Shown here in pieces: positions 55,459-64,000 of a stretch of 64,000 nucleotides of DNA; position 1 is the stretch's first letter; each line of letters starts with the position of its first letter. The stretch is from Bosea sp. OAE506 (GTDB lineage: Bacteria; Pseudomonadota; Alphaproteobacteria; Rhizobiales; Beijerinckiaceae): the NCBI RefSeq assembly GCF_040546595.1, contig NZ_JBEPOB010000001.1, positions 1,985,001 through 2,049,000 of the forward strand, in the 5' to 3' direction. The translations under genes and the position numbers were made by a program. A model generated the notes under the pieces. The model was not told the origin of the DNA. It ran no database searches and saw only the letters and a list, made by a program, of their open reading frames with translations.

Positions 55459-56625
55459 ATGCGCCCGGCCTCGGTCCCAGCCGCCGGGCCTGTCGCGGAA
55501 CCGGCCCAGCCGGTCTCGCTGGCCGACCGGCTGGCGGGATGGCGCAACCGCCTGGTGGCGAGCCCGCGCTTCCAGCGCTTCGCCGCCTCCTTTCCCCTCA
55601 CCAAGCCGATCGCGCAGCGACAGTCGCAGGCGCTGTTCGATCTCTGCGCCGGCTTCGTCTACGCGCAGGTGCTGCAGGCCTGCATCCAGCTCGACCTGTT
55701 CCGCATCCTCGACGAGGCGCCCCGTAGCGCCGCCGAGCTGGCGCCCCGGCTCTCGCTGACGGAGGCCGCGACCGAGCGGCTGCTGGGCGCGGCGGCTGCG
55801 CTCGATCTGGTCGAGCGGCGCAGCGGAGGACGTTATGGCCTCGCCATGCTGGGGGCCGCGCTGCTCGGCAATCCTGGCGTGGGCGCCATGATCGCCCATC
55901 ACCGCCTGCTCTATGACGATCTCGCCGATCCGCTGGCTCTACTGCGGGGCGAGAGCCGGCCCACCGCGCTGTCGGGTTACTGGGCCTATGCAACGGCCGA
56001 CCAACCGGCGGCGGCGCCGCCCGCAGAGGTCGCGGCCTATAGCGCGCTGATGGCGCAGTCCCAGCATTTCGTCGCCGACGACATCCTGGCGGCCTACGAT
56101 TTCTCGCAGCATCGCCGGATCCTCGATGTCGGCGGCGGGGAGGGGGCCTTCCTCTGCCGCGTCGCCGCCCAGGCCGCGGCACCGGCGCTGATGCTGTTCG
56201 ACCTGCCGGCCGTTGCCGAGCGAGCGCGGCTGCGCTTCGCGGCGGAGGGTCTTTCGCTGCGCGCCGAAGTCGCGGGAGGCGACATGCACCGCGACTCGCT
56301 GCCGGGAGGCGCCGACCTCGCGACGCTGGTTCGGGTTCTTCACGATCATGACGACGCGGCGGTGCGCGCGCTTCTGAAGCGGGTGCGCGCCGCGCTCGCG
56401 CCCGGAGGCACGCTGCTGATCGCGGAGCCGATGGCTGGCTCGCCCGTGACCCGGCGCATGGCCGAGGCCTATTTCGCCTTCTATTTGCTCGCCATGGGCA
56501 GCGGCCGTGCCCGCAGCCCCGAGGAACTGACGGTTTTCCTCCAGGAGGCCGGCTTCACCGACATCCGCACACTGCGCACGCGGCGGCCGCTGCTGACCGG
56601 CGGCATGACCGCCCGCGCTGCCTGA
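55459..56625 (+). CDS. crtF: Hydroxyneurosporene O-methyltransferase CrtF
   Basis: Methylates the tertiary hydroxyl introduced by CrtC, using SAM. The 388-residue protein has the SAM motif LDVGGGEGAFLCRVAAQA near residue 218 and HDHDDAAVRALLKRVR (post-motif) near 296, typical of class I hydroxyneurosporene methyltransferases. Starts 2 bases after crtE. The short gap to bchC carries the two PpsR sites. Confidence 0.93.
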   Translation: MRPASVPAAGPVAEPAQPVSLADRLAGWRNRLVASPRFQRFAASFPLTKPIAQRQSQALFDLCAGFVYAQVLQACIQLDLFRILDEAPRSAAELAPRLSLTEAATERLLGAAAALDLVERRSGGRYGLAMLGAALLGNPGVGAMIAHHRLLYDDLADPLALLRGESRPTALSGYWAYATADQPAAAPPAEVAAYSALMAQSQHFVADDILAAYDFSQHRRILDVGGGEGAFLCRVAAQAAAPALMLFDLPAVAERARLRFAAEGLSLRAEVAGGDMHRDSLPGGADLATLVRVLHDHDDAAVRALLKRVRAALAPGGTLLIAEPMAGSPVTRRMAEAYFAFYLLAMGSGRARSPEELTVFLQEAGFTDIRTLRTRRPLLTGGMTARAA

Positions 56626-56634
56626 CAACTCATG

Positions 56635-56652
56635 TGTAATTTAAGATTGACA
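56635..56652. promoter_or_regulatory. PpsR/CrtJ site 1 upstream of bchC
   Basis: TGT-N12-ACA (TGTAATTTAAGATTGACA) 83 bases before the bchC start. Overlaps AT-rich promoter-like sequence. Confidence 0.75.
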
Positions 56653-56660
56653 CATGACTG

Positions 56661-56678
56661 TGTTCCGATAGCTTGACA
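56661..56678. promoter_or_regulatory. PpsR/CrtJ site 2 upstream of bchC
   Basis: TGT-N12-ACA (TGTTCCGATAGCTTGACA), 8 bases after site 1. The tandem matches the layout before dxs; TTGACA at its end could double as a -35 box. Confidence 0.75.
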
Positions 56679-56736
56679 CTCAGGCGACGGAGCGCGGCCA
56701 GAGCGGCTGGCTCCCCGACCCCGAAAGTTGTCCCCG

Positions 56737-57669
56737 ATGCATGCGCTGGCAGTCCTCGTCGAAAGGCCCGAGCATCTGGTTCTCAGCCAACTGGAACTCG
56801 TTGCGCCTGCCGATGGCGACGTCGTCGTCGCGACGGCCTGGAGCGGCATTTCGACCGGCACCGAACGCCTGCTCTGGTCGGGCCGGATGCCGCCCTTCCC
56901 GGGCATGGGCTATCCGCTGGTGCCGGGTTACGAATCGGTCGGCCGGGTCATCCAGGCGGGCCAGTCCTCTGGACGCAGCGTCGGCGAGCTCGTCTTCGTG
57001 CCCGGCTCCCGCGGCTTCAAGGAAGCGCGCGGCCTGTTCGGCGGTGCCTCCTCTCATCTCGTCGTAGCCGGCGCCAAGGCCGTGCCGATCCCCGAGACGC
57101 TCGGTCCGTCCGGCGTGCTGCTGGCGCTTGCGGCCACGGCCCAGCATGCGCTGGCCGGTGGCGCGCTTCCCGAGCTGATCATCGGCCATGGCGTGCTCGG
57201 ACGGCTGCTCGCCCGGCTCGTTCTCGCCCATGGCGGCCAGCCGGTCGTCTGGGAAAGCAACCCGCTGCGGACCACGCAGGCGCAAGGCTACACGGTCGTC
57301 TCCGCCGAGGCGGACGCCCGCAAGGACTATCGCGTGATCTGCGACGTCAGCGGCGACGCCTCGCTGCTGGACACGCTGATCGCAAGTCTGGCGCCCCAGG
57401 GCGAGATCGTGCTCGCGGGCTTCTACGACCAGCCGATCGCCTTTTCCTTCCCGCCCGCCTTCATGCGCGAGGCGCGGCTGCGCGTCGCCGCCGAATGGCG
57501 CCAGACCGACCTCGACATCGTCATGACGCTGATTGCCGACGGACGGCTCTCGCTGGACGGGCTCATCACCCACAGCGCCCCGGCGAATGACGCGCCGGCC
57601 GCCTATCGCACCGCTTTCAGCGATCCGTCCTGCCTCAAGATGATCCTGGACTGGAGTGCCTGCTCGTGA
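56737..57669 (+). CDS. bchC: Bacteriochlorophyllide dehydrogenase BchC
   Basis: Oxidises the 3-hydroxyethyl group of bacteriochlorophyllide to acetyl, a late step of BChl a synthesis. The 310-residue MDR-type protein has the family pattern MHALAVLVERPEHLVL, SGISTGTERLLWSG and GYESVGRVIQAG, but lacks the structural zinc cysteines as usual. ATG at 56737 is chosen over a TTG three codons earlier. Overlaps bchX by 4 bases. Confidence 0.93.
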   Translation: MHALAVLVERPEHLVLSQLELVAPADGDVVVATAWSGISTGTERLLWSGRMPPFPGMGYPLVPGYESVGRVIQAGQSSGRSVGELVFVPGSRGFKEARGLFGGASSHLVVAGAKAVPIPETLGPSGVLLALAATAQHALAGGALPELIIGHGVLGRLLARLVLAHGGQPVVWESNPLRTTQAQGYTVVSAEADARKDYRVICDVSGDASLLDTLIASLAPQGEIVLAGFYDQPIAFSFPPAFMREARLRVAAEWRQTDLDIVMTLIADGRLSLDGLITHSAPANDAPAAYRTAFSDPSCLKMILDWSACS

Positions 57670-58682
57670 ACATCCAGATCCGAAATCCCGTTCCCTCGCC
57701 CGCCGCCGCCATGGCCGCCCGCCTGCGCGACGAGGCCGCCCAGCCCCAGGACGCGGTCGTCACGACCGCCCCGACCAAGGAAACGCAGATCATCGCGATC
57801 TACGGCAAGGGCGGCATCGGCAAGTCCTTCACGCTCGCCAATCTCAGCTACATGATGGCCCAGCAGGGCAAGAAGGTCCTGCTGATCGGCTGCGATCCGA
57901 AATCCGACACCACCTCGCTGCTCTTCGGCGGCAAGGCCTGCCCGACCATCATCGAGACCTCCTCGCGCAAGAAGGCGGCGGGCGAGGACGTCAAGATCGG
58001 CGATGTCTGCTTCAAGCGGGACGGCGTCTACGCGATGGAGCTCGGCGGACCTGAGGTCGGCCGCGGCTGCGGCGGGCGCGGCATCATCCACGGCTTCGAG
58101 CTCCTGGAGAAGCTGGGCTTCCACGATTGGGGCTTCGATTTCGTCCTGCTCGACTTCCTCGGCGACGTGGTCTGCGGCGGCTTCGGCCTGCCGATCGCCC
58201 GCGACATGTGCCAGAAGGTCATCGTCGTCGGCTCCAACGACCTGCAGAGCCTCTACGTCGCCAACAATGTCTGCTCGGCGGTGGAGTATTTCCGCAAGCT
58301 CGGCGGCAATGTCGGCGTCGCCGGCATGGTCATCAACAAGGATGACGGCACCGGCGAGGCGCAGGCCTTCTGCGACAAGGTCGGGATTCCGGTTCTCGCC
58401 GCCATTCCCGCCAATGACGACATCCGCAAGAAGAGCGCCAATTACGAGATCATCGGACGGCCCGGCGATGTCTGGGCGCCGCTGTTCGAGGAGCTGGGAC
58501 TGAACGTCTCCGAGGCGCCGCCGGTGCGGCCGACGCCGCTGACGCAGGACGCGCTGCTCTCCCTGTTCTCGAGCGAAAGCACCGGTCGCGACGTCGTGCT
58601 GGTGCCCGCCACGCTGGAAGACATGTGCGGCCCCTCCGCCCTCAAGAAGGCGACCCTCGAAGTCGTCTACGACCAGGTCTGA
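57666..58682 (+). CDS. bchX: Chlorophyllide reductase iron protein BchX
   Basis: The ATP-hydrolysing reductase that passes electrons to BchYZ in chlorophyllide a reduction. The 338-residue nitrogenase-like Fe protein has P-loop GKGGIGKS (residues 46-53), cluster Cys in GRGCGGRG and VVCGGFG, and switch regions CDPKSDTTS. GTG start at 57666 overlaps bchC; bchY follows 8 bases after the stop. Confidence 0.95.
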   Translation: MNIQIRNPVPSPAAAMAARLRDEAAQPQDAVVTTAPTKETQIIAIYGKGGIGKSFTLANLSYMMAQQGKKVLLIGCDPKSDTTSLLFGGKACPTIIETSSRKKAAGEDVKIGDVCFKRDGVYAMELGGPEVGRGCGGRGIIHGFELLEKLGFHDWGFDFVLLDFLGDVVCGGFGLPIARDMCQKVIVVGSNDLQSLYVANNVCSAVEYFRKLGGNVGVAGMVINKDDGTGEAQAFCDKVGIPVLAAIPANDDIRKKSANYEIIGRPGDVWAPLFEELGLNVSEAPPVRPTPLTQDALLSLFSSESTGRDVVLVPATLEDMCGPSALKKATLEVVYDQV

Positions 58683-58690
58683 GGCGCATC

Positions 58691-60229
58691 ATGACCGTGC
58701 ACCAGCCTCTTCCCGATGCCGCCACCGCCCCCGCGATCAACGCGGCGGCGACGAAAGGCGACGGGCTGGGCTGCCACTCCGGCAAGGAGGCGATGCGCAG
58801 CGCAGCGACCGCGGCCGGCAATGCCGAGATGCTGGAGCGCTTTGCCAAGGATTATCCTGTCGGGCCCCATGACAAGCCGCAGAGCATGTGCCCGGCCTTC
58901 GGCTCCTTGCGGGTGGGCTTGCGCATGCGGCGCACTGCGACGGTGCTGTCGGGCTCGGCCTGCTGCGTCTACGGGCTGACCTTCACCTCGCATTTCTACG
59001 GCGCGCGGCGCTCGGTCGGCTATGTGCCGTTCAATTCCGAGACGCTGGTCACCGGCAAGCTGTTCGAGGACATCCGCGAGGCGGTGTTCCAACTCGCCGA
59101 CCCCGCGCTCTACGACACGATCGTCGTCACCAATCTCTGCGTCCCGTCGGCGTCGGGCGTGCCGCTGCGACTGCTGCCCAAGGAGATCAACGGCGTCCGC
59201 ATCATCGGCATCGACGTGCCGGGCTTCGGCGTGCCGACCCATGCCGAGGCGAAGGACGTGCTGGCAGGCGCCATGCTGTCCTACGCCCGCAAGGAGGCCG
59301 AGGCCGGCCCGGTCCAGGCGCCGCGCGCCGGCCGCGAGGAGCGTCCGACGGTCACCCTGCTCGGCGAGATGTTTCCGGCCGACCCCGTCGGCATCGGCAT
59401 GATGCTGGAGCCTCTGGGTCTGGCGGCCGGCCCGGTCGTGCCGACGCGGGAGTGGCGCGAGCTCTATGCCGCGCTCGACTGCGCGGTCGTCGCGGCGATC
59501 CACCCTTTCTACACGGCTTCCATCCGCGAGTTCGAAGCGGCCGGTCGCAGCATCGTCGGCTCCGGCCCGGTCGGCGTCGAGGGCACGGTCGCCTGGCTTT
59601 CGGCGATCGGCGCGGCCTGCGGCGTCGCCAAGCCCCTGGTCGAGGCCGCGCAGAACCGGCTGGTCCCGGCGATCCGCGGCGCGCTTTCCGCGATGCCGAT
59701 CACTGGCCGGATCACGCTGTCGGGCTATGAGGGTTCGGAGCTTCTGGTCGCGCGGCTGCTCGTCGAGAGCGGCGCCGACCTGCGCTATGTCGGCACCGCC
59801 TGCCCGCGCACGCCCTGGTCGGAGCCCGACCGGGAATGGCTGGCGGCACGCGGCGTGATGGTCAATTTCCGCGCCACGCTCGAGCAGGATCTCGCGGCGA
59901 TGGCCGAGTTCCAGCCCGATCTCGCGATCGGCACCACGCCGGTGGTGCAGAAGGCCAAGCAGCTCGGCATTCCCGCGCTCTACTTCACCAACCTGATCTC
60001 GGCGCGGCCACTCTTCGGGCCCGCCGGCGCGGGTTCGCTCGCCCAGGTCGTCAATGCCGCCATCGGCAACAAGGGCCGCATGGACGCGATGAAGGCCTTC
60101 TTCGCCGGCGTCGGCGAGGGCGACACCGCCGGCACCTGGCAGGACACGCCGCAACTGCATCCCGATTTCCGCGAGAAGTTCGCCCGCCGCGCCGCCAAGG
60201 CGAAGGCGGCGGCCGAGGAGATTCCGTGA
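58691..60229 (+). CDS. bchY: Chlorophyllide reductase subunit BchY
   Basis: Catalytic subunit of chlorophyllide a reductase (with BchZ, reduced by BchX), nitrogenase MoFe-like. The 512-residue protein has cluster cysteines in [14 protein letters not shown] and NLCVPS. ATG 58691 gives [12 protein letters not shown]; the open frame before it crosses the bchX end. Its TGA overlaps the bchZ ATG (TGATG). Confidence 0.93.
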   Translation: MTVHQPLPDAATAPAINAAATKGDGLGCHSGKEAMRSAATAAGNAEMLERFAKDYPVGPHDKPQSMCPAFGSLRVGLRMRRTATVLSGSACCVYGLTFTSHFYGARRSVGYVPFNSETLVTGKLFEDIREAVFQLADPALYDTIVVTNLCVPSASGVPLRLLPKEINGVRIIGIDVPGFGVPTHAEAKDVLAGAMLSYARKEAEAGPVQAPRAGREERPTVTLLGEMFPADPVGIGMMLEPLGLAAGPVVPTREWRELYAALDCAVVAAIHPFYTASIREFEAAGRSIVGSGPVGVEGTVAWLSAIGAACGVAKPLVEAAQNRLVPAIRGALSAMPITGRITLSGYEGSELLVARLLVESGADLRYVGTACPRTPWSEPDREWLAARGVMVNFRATLEQDLAAMAEFQPDLAIGTTPVVQKAKQLGIPALYFTNLISARPLFGPAGAGSLAQVVNAAIGNKGRMDAMKAFFAGVGEGDTAGTWQDTPQLHPDFREKFARRAAKAKAAAEEIP

Positions 60230-61680
60230 TGCTGATCCAGGATCACGATCGGGCCGGGGGCTATTGGGGGGCGGTCTACGTCTTCTGCGCCATCAAGGGC
60301 CTGCAGGTCGTCATCGACGGCCCGGTCGGCTGCGAGAACCTGCCGGTCACATCGGTGCTGCACTACACCGATGCGCTGCCGCCGCATGAGCTGCCGATCG
60401 TCGTCACCGGCCTCGCCGAGGAGGAACTCGGTCAGCACGGCACCGAGGGCGCGATGAAGCGTGCCAATGCGGTGCTCGATCCGCATCTGCCGAGCGTGGT
60501 CGTCACCGGGTCGATCGCCGAGATGATCGGCGGCGGCGTGACGCCGGAAGGCACCAACATCCAGCGCTTCCTGCCCCGCACGATCGACGAGGACCAGTGG
60601 CAATGCGCCGACCGCGCGCTGTTCTGGCTCTGGGGCGAATATGGCGCCAAGCGTGGCATCGTCCCCAAGGCGAAGCCGCGCAAGGAGGGCGCTAAGCCCA
60701 AGGTCAACATCATCGGCCCGGCCTATGGCATGTTCAACATGCCCTCCGACCTCGCCGAGGTGCGCCGCCTGATCGAGGGCATCGGCGCGGAGGTCCACAT
60801 GACCTTCCCGCTCGGCTCGCATCTGTCGCAGGTGCAGCGGCTGGCCGATGCCGAGGTCAATGTCTGCCTCTATCGCGAATATGGCCGCCTGCTCTGCGAG
60901 GCGCTCGAGCGGCCCTATCTGCAGGCGCCGATCGGGCTGCATTCGACGACCGCCTTCCTGCGCTCGCTGGGTGAGCTGCTCGGGCTCGATCCGGAGCCCT
61001 TCATCGAGCGCGAGAAGCACACCACGATCAAGCCGCTCTGGGATCTCTGGCGCTCGGTGACGCAGGATTTCTTCGGTACAGCCTCTTTCGCCATCGTCGC
61101 CAACGAGACCTATGCGCGCGGCATCCGCCATTTCCTCGAGACGGAAATGGGCCTGCCCTGCACCTTCTCGGCGTCGCGCTGCGCGGGCAAGAAATCCGAC
61201 AACGACGCCGTCCGCGCCTCGCTCAAGGAGAAGCCGCCGCTGGTGCTGTTCGGCTCCTTCAACGAGCGCATGTACATGGCCGAGGCCGGCGGGCGCGGGA
61301 TCTACATCCCCGCCTCCTTCCCCGGCGCCGTGATCCGCCGGCACACCGGCACGCCCTTCATGGGCTATGCGGGCGCGACCTACCTGGTCCAGGAGGTCTG
61401 CAACGCACTGTTCGACGCGCTCTTCCACATCCTGCCGCTGGGCACGCAGATGGACGCCGTCGAGGCGACGCCTGCGCGCCTGCATCGCGAATTGCCCTGG
61501 TCGGAAGAGGCCAAGGCTCTGCTCGAGGACTGCCTGGAGCGGCAGCCGGTGCTGGTGCGGATTTCCGCCGCCAAGCGCCTGCGCGATGCCGCCGAGGCCC
61601 GCGCCCGGCAGGCCGGCGCCGCCCGGGTCCAGGCCGACCATGTCGATCGTGTCGCCAGCCGCGAAGGAGCCTTCGCATGA
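60229..61680 (+). CDS. bchZ: Chlorophyllide reductase subunit BchZ
   Basis: The second catalytic subunit; binds substrate and cluster with BchY. A 483-residue protein with the N-terminal cysteine [27 protein letters not shown] motif and C-terminal [20 protein letters not shown] segment ([19 protein letters not shown]), typical of BchZ. Start ATG in TGATG overlap with bchY. Its ATGA end overlaps the start of a 24-codon ORF. Confidence 0.94.
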   Translation: MLIQDHDRAGGYWGAVYVFCAIKGLQVVIDGPVGCENLPVTSVLHYTDALPPHELPIVVTGLAEEELGQHGTEGAMKRANAVLDPHLPSVVVTGSIAEMIGGGVTPEGTNIQRFLPRTIDEDQWQCADRALFWLWGEYGAKRGIVPKAKPRKEGAKPKVNIIGPAYGMFNMPSDLAEVRRLIEGIGAEVHMTFPLGSHLSQVQRLADAEVNVCLYREYGRLLCEALERPYLQAPIGLHSTTAFLRSLGELLGLDPEPFIEREKHTTIKPLWDLWRSVTQDFFGTASFAIVANETYARGIRHFLETEMGLPCTFSASRCAGKKSDNDAVRASLKEKPPLVLFGSFNERMYMAEAGGRGIYIPASFPGAVIRRHTGTPFMGYAGATYLVQEVCNALFDALFHILPLGTQMDAVEATPARLHRELPWSEEAKALLEDCLERQPVLVRISAAKRLRDAAEARARQAGAARVQADHVDRVASREGAFA

Positions 61681-61751
61681 GCGCACCGAGCCAGCTTCGG
61701 CGGCAAGACCGCCGCACCAGAACCGTTCCCGAGGGGAGGAGATTCGCATGA
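61677..61751 (+). CDS. Possible 24-residue linking ORF between bchZ and PufQ-like gene
   Basis: ATG at 61677 overlaps the bchZ stop (ATGA) and its TGA at 61749-61751 overlaps the next gene's ATG (61748). It would encode [20 protein letters not shown] and four more residues, Arg-rich with no known relatives. It could be a leader that carries ribosomes from bchZ into the puf genes; a ribosome site for the next gene (GGGGAGGAG) lies inside it. Real coding is unproven. Confidence 0.3.
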   Translation: MSAPSQLRRQDRRTRTVPEGRRFA

Positions 61752-61984
61752 CCATGCAGTTCACCGCGCGCCATTCGGAGCAGGACCATCTCCGCCGGGT
61801 GAAGTCGCTGGCCTCCGACCGGCGCATGTGCCGGCGGCTGACCGCCCTCTCGATGCCCTTCTTCCTCGCGGCGGCGCTGGTGCAGAGGCTCGTCAGCCCT
61901 GCCCCCGCCGGCCCGCGGATCTCGCTCGTCGCCCAGGCTCGCGCCCAGGCCAACGCCACCATTCCCTTCATGTTCATGGGCTGA
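61748..61984 (+). CDS. PufQ-position small membrane protein
   Basis: A 78-residue protein beginning [21 protein letters not shown] hydrophobic helix ([18 protein letters not shown], about residues 40-57) is flanked by Arg-rich and Ala-rich segments and it ends in [11 protein letters not shown], a terminus I have seen in related alphaproteobacterial clusters at this spot. It occupies the pufQ position (bchZ-pufQ-pufB) but does not match Rhodobacter PufQ. PufQ is linked to bacteriochlorophyll delivery; a similar role is an inference. Ribosome site GGGGAGGAG. Confidence 0.7.
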   Translation: MTMQFTARHSEQDHLRRVKSLASDRRMCRRLTALSMPFFLAAALVQRLVSPAPAGPRISLVAQARAQANATIPFMFMG

Positions 61985-62012
61985 AGCCGGGACGCGAGGG
62001 GGCAAGCGCTTT

Positions 62013-62096
62013 CGCCCGGTTCGGGCGGGAGGAACTGCCGGGGGTCAAAGCCCGGCAGCCAGCCGCACGGCTTCGTGCGGTAACGGCCGCAAGGCC
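62013..62096 (+). promoter_or_regulatory. Array of four hairpins in the pufB leader
   Basis: CGCCCG-GTT-CGGGCG (62013-62027), CTGCCGGG-N8-CCCGGCAG (62035-62058), CCGCACG-GCTT-CGTGCGG (62063-62080) and GGCC-GCAA-GGCC with a GNRA loop (62085-62096). They fill most of the gap before the pufB ribosome site (AGGAGAG at 62099). Likely stabilise or process the 5' end of the pufBA message. Confidence 0.65.
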
Positions 62097-62111
62097 AAAG
62101 GAGAGAAGATC

Positions 62112-62330
62112 ATGACAGAGAGAGACTCACTGTCAGGGTTGACCGAAGCGGAAGCCAAGGAATTCCACGGCTTCTTCATCACGAGCTTCATCGCTTTCAC
62201 GGTCATCGCCGTGATCGCGCATTTCCTGGTCTGGTCATGGCGGCCCTGGCTGCCCGGACCCAACGGATATGCGTCCCTCGATGAAGGCGTGAAGACGGCC
62301 CTGACCACCGCCGTTTCGCTGATCTCATAA
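62112..62330 (+). CDS. pufB: Light-harvesting LH1 beta polypeptide
   Basis: 72 residues: N-terminal [20 protein letters not shown], one membrane helix [19 protein letters not shown] with the bacteriochlorophyll-binding His near residue 37, and a C-terminal tail with GYASLDEGV. The W-x-W-x-P-W motif is typical. The C-terminal tail is longer than usual LH1 beta. Confidence 0.97.
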   Translation: MTERDSLSGLTEAEAKEFHGFFITSFIAFTVIAVIAHFLVWSWRPWLPGPNGYASLDEGVKTALTTAVSLIS

Positions 62331-62345
62331 GGAAGGAGCGGAACC

Positions 62346-62546
62346 ATGTGGAAAATCTGGCTGCTGTTCGATCCGCGTCGCACGCTGATCGCGCTGTTCA
62401 CCTTCCTCTTCGGGCTCGCCATCCTGATCCATTTCATCCTGCTCTCGACGAACAGGTTCAACTGGATCGAGGGGCCGAAGAAAGCCGCCGCCGTGCTGCA
62501 GATCGAGGCTCCGACCTCGGATGTGACGATCTCGCGGATCGGCTGA
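62346..62546 (+). CDS. pufA: Light-harvesting LH1 alpha polypeptide
   Basis: 66 residues: [20 protein letters not shown], membrane helix with the bacteriochlorophyll-ligand His in LIHFILLS near residue 29, then NRFNWIEGP. Standard LH1 alpha, 15 bases after pufB. Confidence 0.97.
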   Translation: MWKIWLLFDPRRTLIALFTFLFGLAILIHFILLSTNRFNWIEGPKKAAAVLQIEAPTSDVTISRIG

Positions 62547-62574
62547 CGACACTGGCGGACGGGGTGCAGGGTTC

Positions 62575-62616
62575 GTCCCGGTCCCGTCTGCCGCTCCGAC
62601 CGGCTCGCGCCGGGAC
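62575..62616 (+). promoter_or_regulatory. Intercistronic hairpin between pufA and pufL
   Basis: GTCCCGG (62575-62581) can pair with CCGGGAC (62610-62616); an alternative GGTCCCG/CGGGACC pairing exists. It lies where puf operons have a stabilising structure that raises LH1 over RC messages. Confidence 0.5.
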
Positions 62617-62673
62617 CAAACCGTTCAGACGAGGCGCGGCCATGCATGCCGGCGCCCGCGGAGGGATGCGACG

Positions 62674-63498
62674 ATGGCTCTGCTCAATTTCGAACGCAAA
62701 TACCGCGTCAGAGGCGGCACGCTGATCGGAGGCGATCTCTTCGACTTCTGGGTCGGCCCCTTTTATGTCGGCTTCTTCGGTGTCGCGACCGTGTTCTTCG
62801 CGGCGCTGGGCACGGCCCTGGTGTTCTACGGCGCGGCGATCGGGCCGACCTGGAACCCCTGGCTGATCTCGATCAACCCGCCCCAGCCCGAATACGGTCT
62901 GCGCTTCGCGCCGCTGAAGGAAGGCGGGCTCTGGCAGATTATCACGATCTGCGCGACCGGCTCCTTCGTCTCCTGGGCGCTGCGCGAGGTCGAGATCTGC
63001 CGCAAGCTCGGCATGGGCTATCACGTACCCGTGGCCTTCGGCTTCGCGATCCTCGCCTATGTGACGCTGGTGATCGTGCGGCCCTTCCTGCTCGGATCCT
63101 GGGCCTATGGCTTTCCCTACGGCATCTTCAGCCATCTCGAATGGGTGTCGAATGTCGGCTACCAGTATCTCCAGTTCCACTACAACCCGGCGCATATGAT
63201 CGCCGTGTCGTTCTTCTTCACCAGCGCGCTGGCGCTCTCGCTGCATGGCGGCCTGATCCTGTCGGCCACGAACCCGAAGCGCGGCGAGCCGGTGAAGACG
63301 CCGGAGCACGAGAACAGCTTCTTCCGCGACACGATCGGCTATTCGATCGGCACGCTCGGCGTTCACCGGCTCGGCCTCTTCCTGGCGGTCTCGGCCTCCT
63401 TCTGGAGCGCGGTCTGCATCGTGATCAGCGGGCCCTACTGGAGCGAGGGCTGGGCCGAGTGGTGGGACCTGTCGCGCCACTTCTCGATCTGGCGCTGA
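62674..63498 (+). CDS. pufL: Photosynthetic reaction centre L subunit
   Basis: 274 residues with five membrane helices. RC ligands appear in [26 protein letters not shown] (bacteriochlorophyll and non-heme iron histidines) and [11 protein letters not shown] (iron/quinone-site His). Typical 'purple' type II RC. Start [17 protein letters not shown] follows GGAGGGATGCG. Confidence 0.97.
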   Translation: MALLNFERKYRVRGGTLIGGDLFDFWVGPFYVGFFGVATVFFAALGTALVFYGAAIGPTWNPWLISINPPQPEYGLRFAPLKEGGLWQIITICATGSFVSWALREVEICRKLGMGYHVPVAFGFAILAYVTLVIVRPFLLGSWAYGFPYGIFSHLEWVSNVGYQYLQFHYNPAHMIAVSFFFTSALALSLHGGLILSATNPKRGEPVKTPEHENSFFRDTIGYSIGTLGVHRLGLFLAVSASFWSAVCIVISGPYWSEGWAEWWDLSRHFSIWR

Positions 63499-63573
63499 GC
63501 CCGCTCTCCCGCGACGCGCGGCCACGCCGCGCGCCGCCACCCACCTCATCCCGGTTCTCCAAGGATCAAGGCG

Positions 63574-64000
63574 ATGGCAACCTACCAGAACATCTTCACC
63601 CGGGTTCAGATCCATGGCGCGCCGGATCTGGGCGTCCCGATCCCCGGTCGCGGCACGCGGCGCGGCTCGGCGACCCGCGTCGTCCACCTCTTCGGCATGA
63701 TCGGCGACGCGCAGGTCGGCCCCATCTATCTCGGCTGGACCGGCGTCACCTCGATCGTCTGCGGCATCATCGCCTTCGAGATCATCGGCCTCAACATGCT
63801 GGCCTCGGTGAACTGGGACCCGATCCGGTTCGTGCGCGAGCTGTTCTGGCTCCAGCTCGCGGCGCCGCTGCCGCAACATGGGCTCAAGATCCTGCCGCCG
63901 CTGAAGGAGGGCGGCTGGTGGCTGCTTGCCGGCTTCTTCCTGACGACCTCCATCCTGCTCTGGTGGGTCCGAACCTATAACCGGGCGCGGGCGCTCGGGA
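63574..64000 (+). CDS. pufM: Photosynthetic reaction centre M subunit, 3' cut by window edge
   Basis: [20 protein letters not shown] is the expected N-terminus; the first membrane helix ([23 protein letters not shown]) and the cytoplasmic loop are visible, then [20 protein letters not shown] and [18 protein letters not shown], before the window ends at residue 142 of about 305-325. Catalytic histidines would be further on. A cytochrome pufC may follow outside. Confidence 0.96.
   Translation, partial: MATYQNIFTRVQIHGAPDLGVPIPGRGTRRGSATRVVHLFGMIGDAQVGPIYLGWTGVTSIVCGIIAFEIIGLNMLASVNWDPIRFVRELFWLQLAAPLPQHGLKILPPLKEGGWWLLAGFFLTTSILLWWVRTYNRARALG

Overview
The window is a high-GC, gene-dense chromosomal segment of an aerobic anoxygenic phototrophic alphaproteobacterium. 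The puf/bch/crt photosynthesis cluster, the GSH-dependent formaldehyde operon, the TadG-like protein and the many 'CGTCATTGCGAGCGCAGCG...' palindromes all fit Hyphomicrobiales (Rhizobiales); Bosea or a close relative is my best guess, but species cannot be fixed from this text alone.

Layout. 1-14 kb: a truncated glmM, divergent L-idonate/gluconate dehydrogenase genes, a small membrane protein, an ECF42-type sigma factor coupled to its DGPF/YciI partner, a frmR-adhC-fghA formaldehyde detoxification operon with a recognisable FrmR operator, an outer-membrane beta-barrel, a Nudix hydrolase, a zinc-ribbon membrane protein and a repeat-rich gene-free stretch (11.45-12.62 kb) next to a small accessory patch with a frameshifted ParB/Srx-type gene. 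14-32 kb: malate synthase, a TadG-like vWA protein, an HD hydrolase, tag and ygfZ, a dihydroorotase, a 2H phosphoesterase, an ABC importer (one permease frameshifted), and a polysaccharide polymerase facing an acyltransferase. 28.6-41.8 kb: a catabolic locus with hydantoinase, a GntR regulator, a DMT transporter, a phosphotriesterase-like protein, a three-subunit HcnABC/LhpBEF-type amino-acid dehydrogenase, a DHDPS-family lyase, two paralogous substrate-binding proteins with one set of polar-amino-acid permeases and ATPase, and a DUF6282 metal-dependent hydrolase. Its substrate is unknown and it is the best candidate for an undescribed pathway.

41.9-64 kb: photosynthesis gene cluster in the order cytochrome c, dxs, ispH, bchI-bchD-bchO, crtI-crtB, a 58-residue membrane protein, crtC/crtD (opposite strand), crtE-crtF, bchC-bchX-bchY-bchZ, a PufQ-position small protein, pufB-pufA-pufL-pufM (running off the right edge). 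It supplies isoprenoid precursors (Dxs, IspH), GGPP (CrtE), spirilloxanthin-series carotenoids (CrtB, I, C, D, F; no CrtA), Mg insertion (BchID), chlorophyllide reduction and oxidation (BchXYZ, BchC) and the LH1-reaction-centre apoproteins. TGT-N12-ACA PpsR/CrtJ sites lie before dxs (two), between crtD and crtE (one) and before bchC (two), so the whole cluster looks under one oxygen/light repressor. Four consecutive hairpins precede pufB.

Caution on quality: five otherwise normal genes or gene pairs (ParB/Srx gene, ABC permease, substrate-binding protein, crtB, and possibly the crtC 5' end) have reading-frame problems. In four of them the break is repaired by removing a single G from a run of three or four G on the coding strand, which suggests consensus errors rather than real decay.
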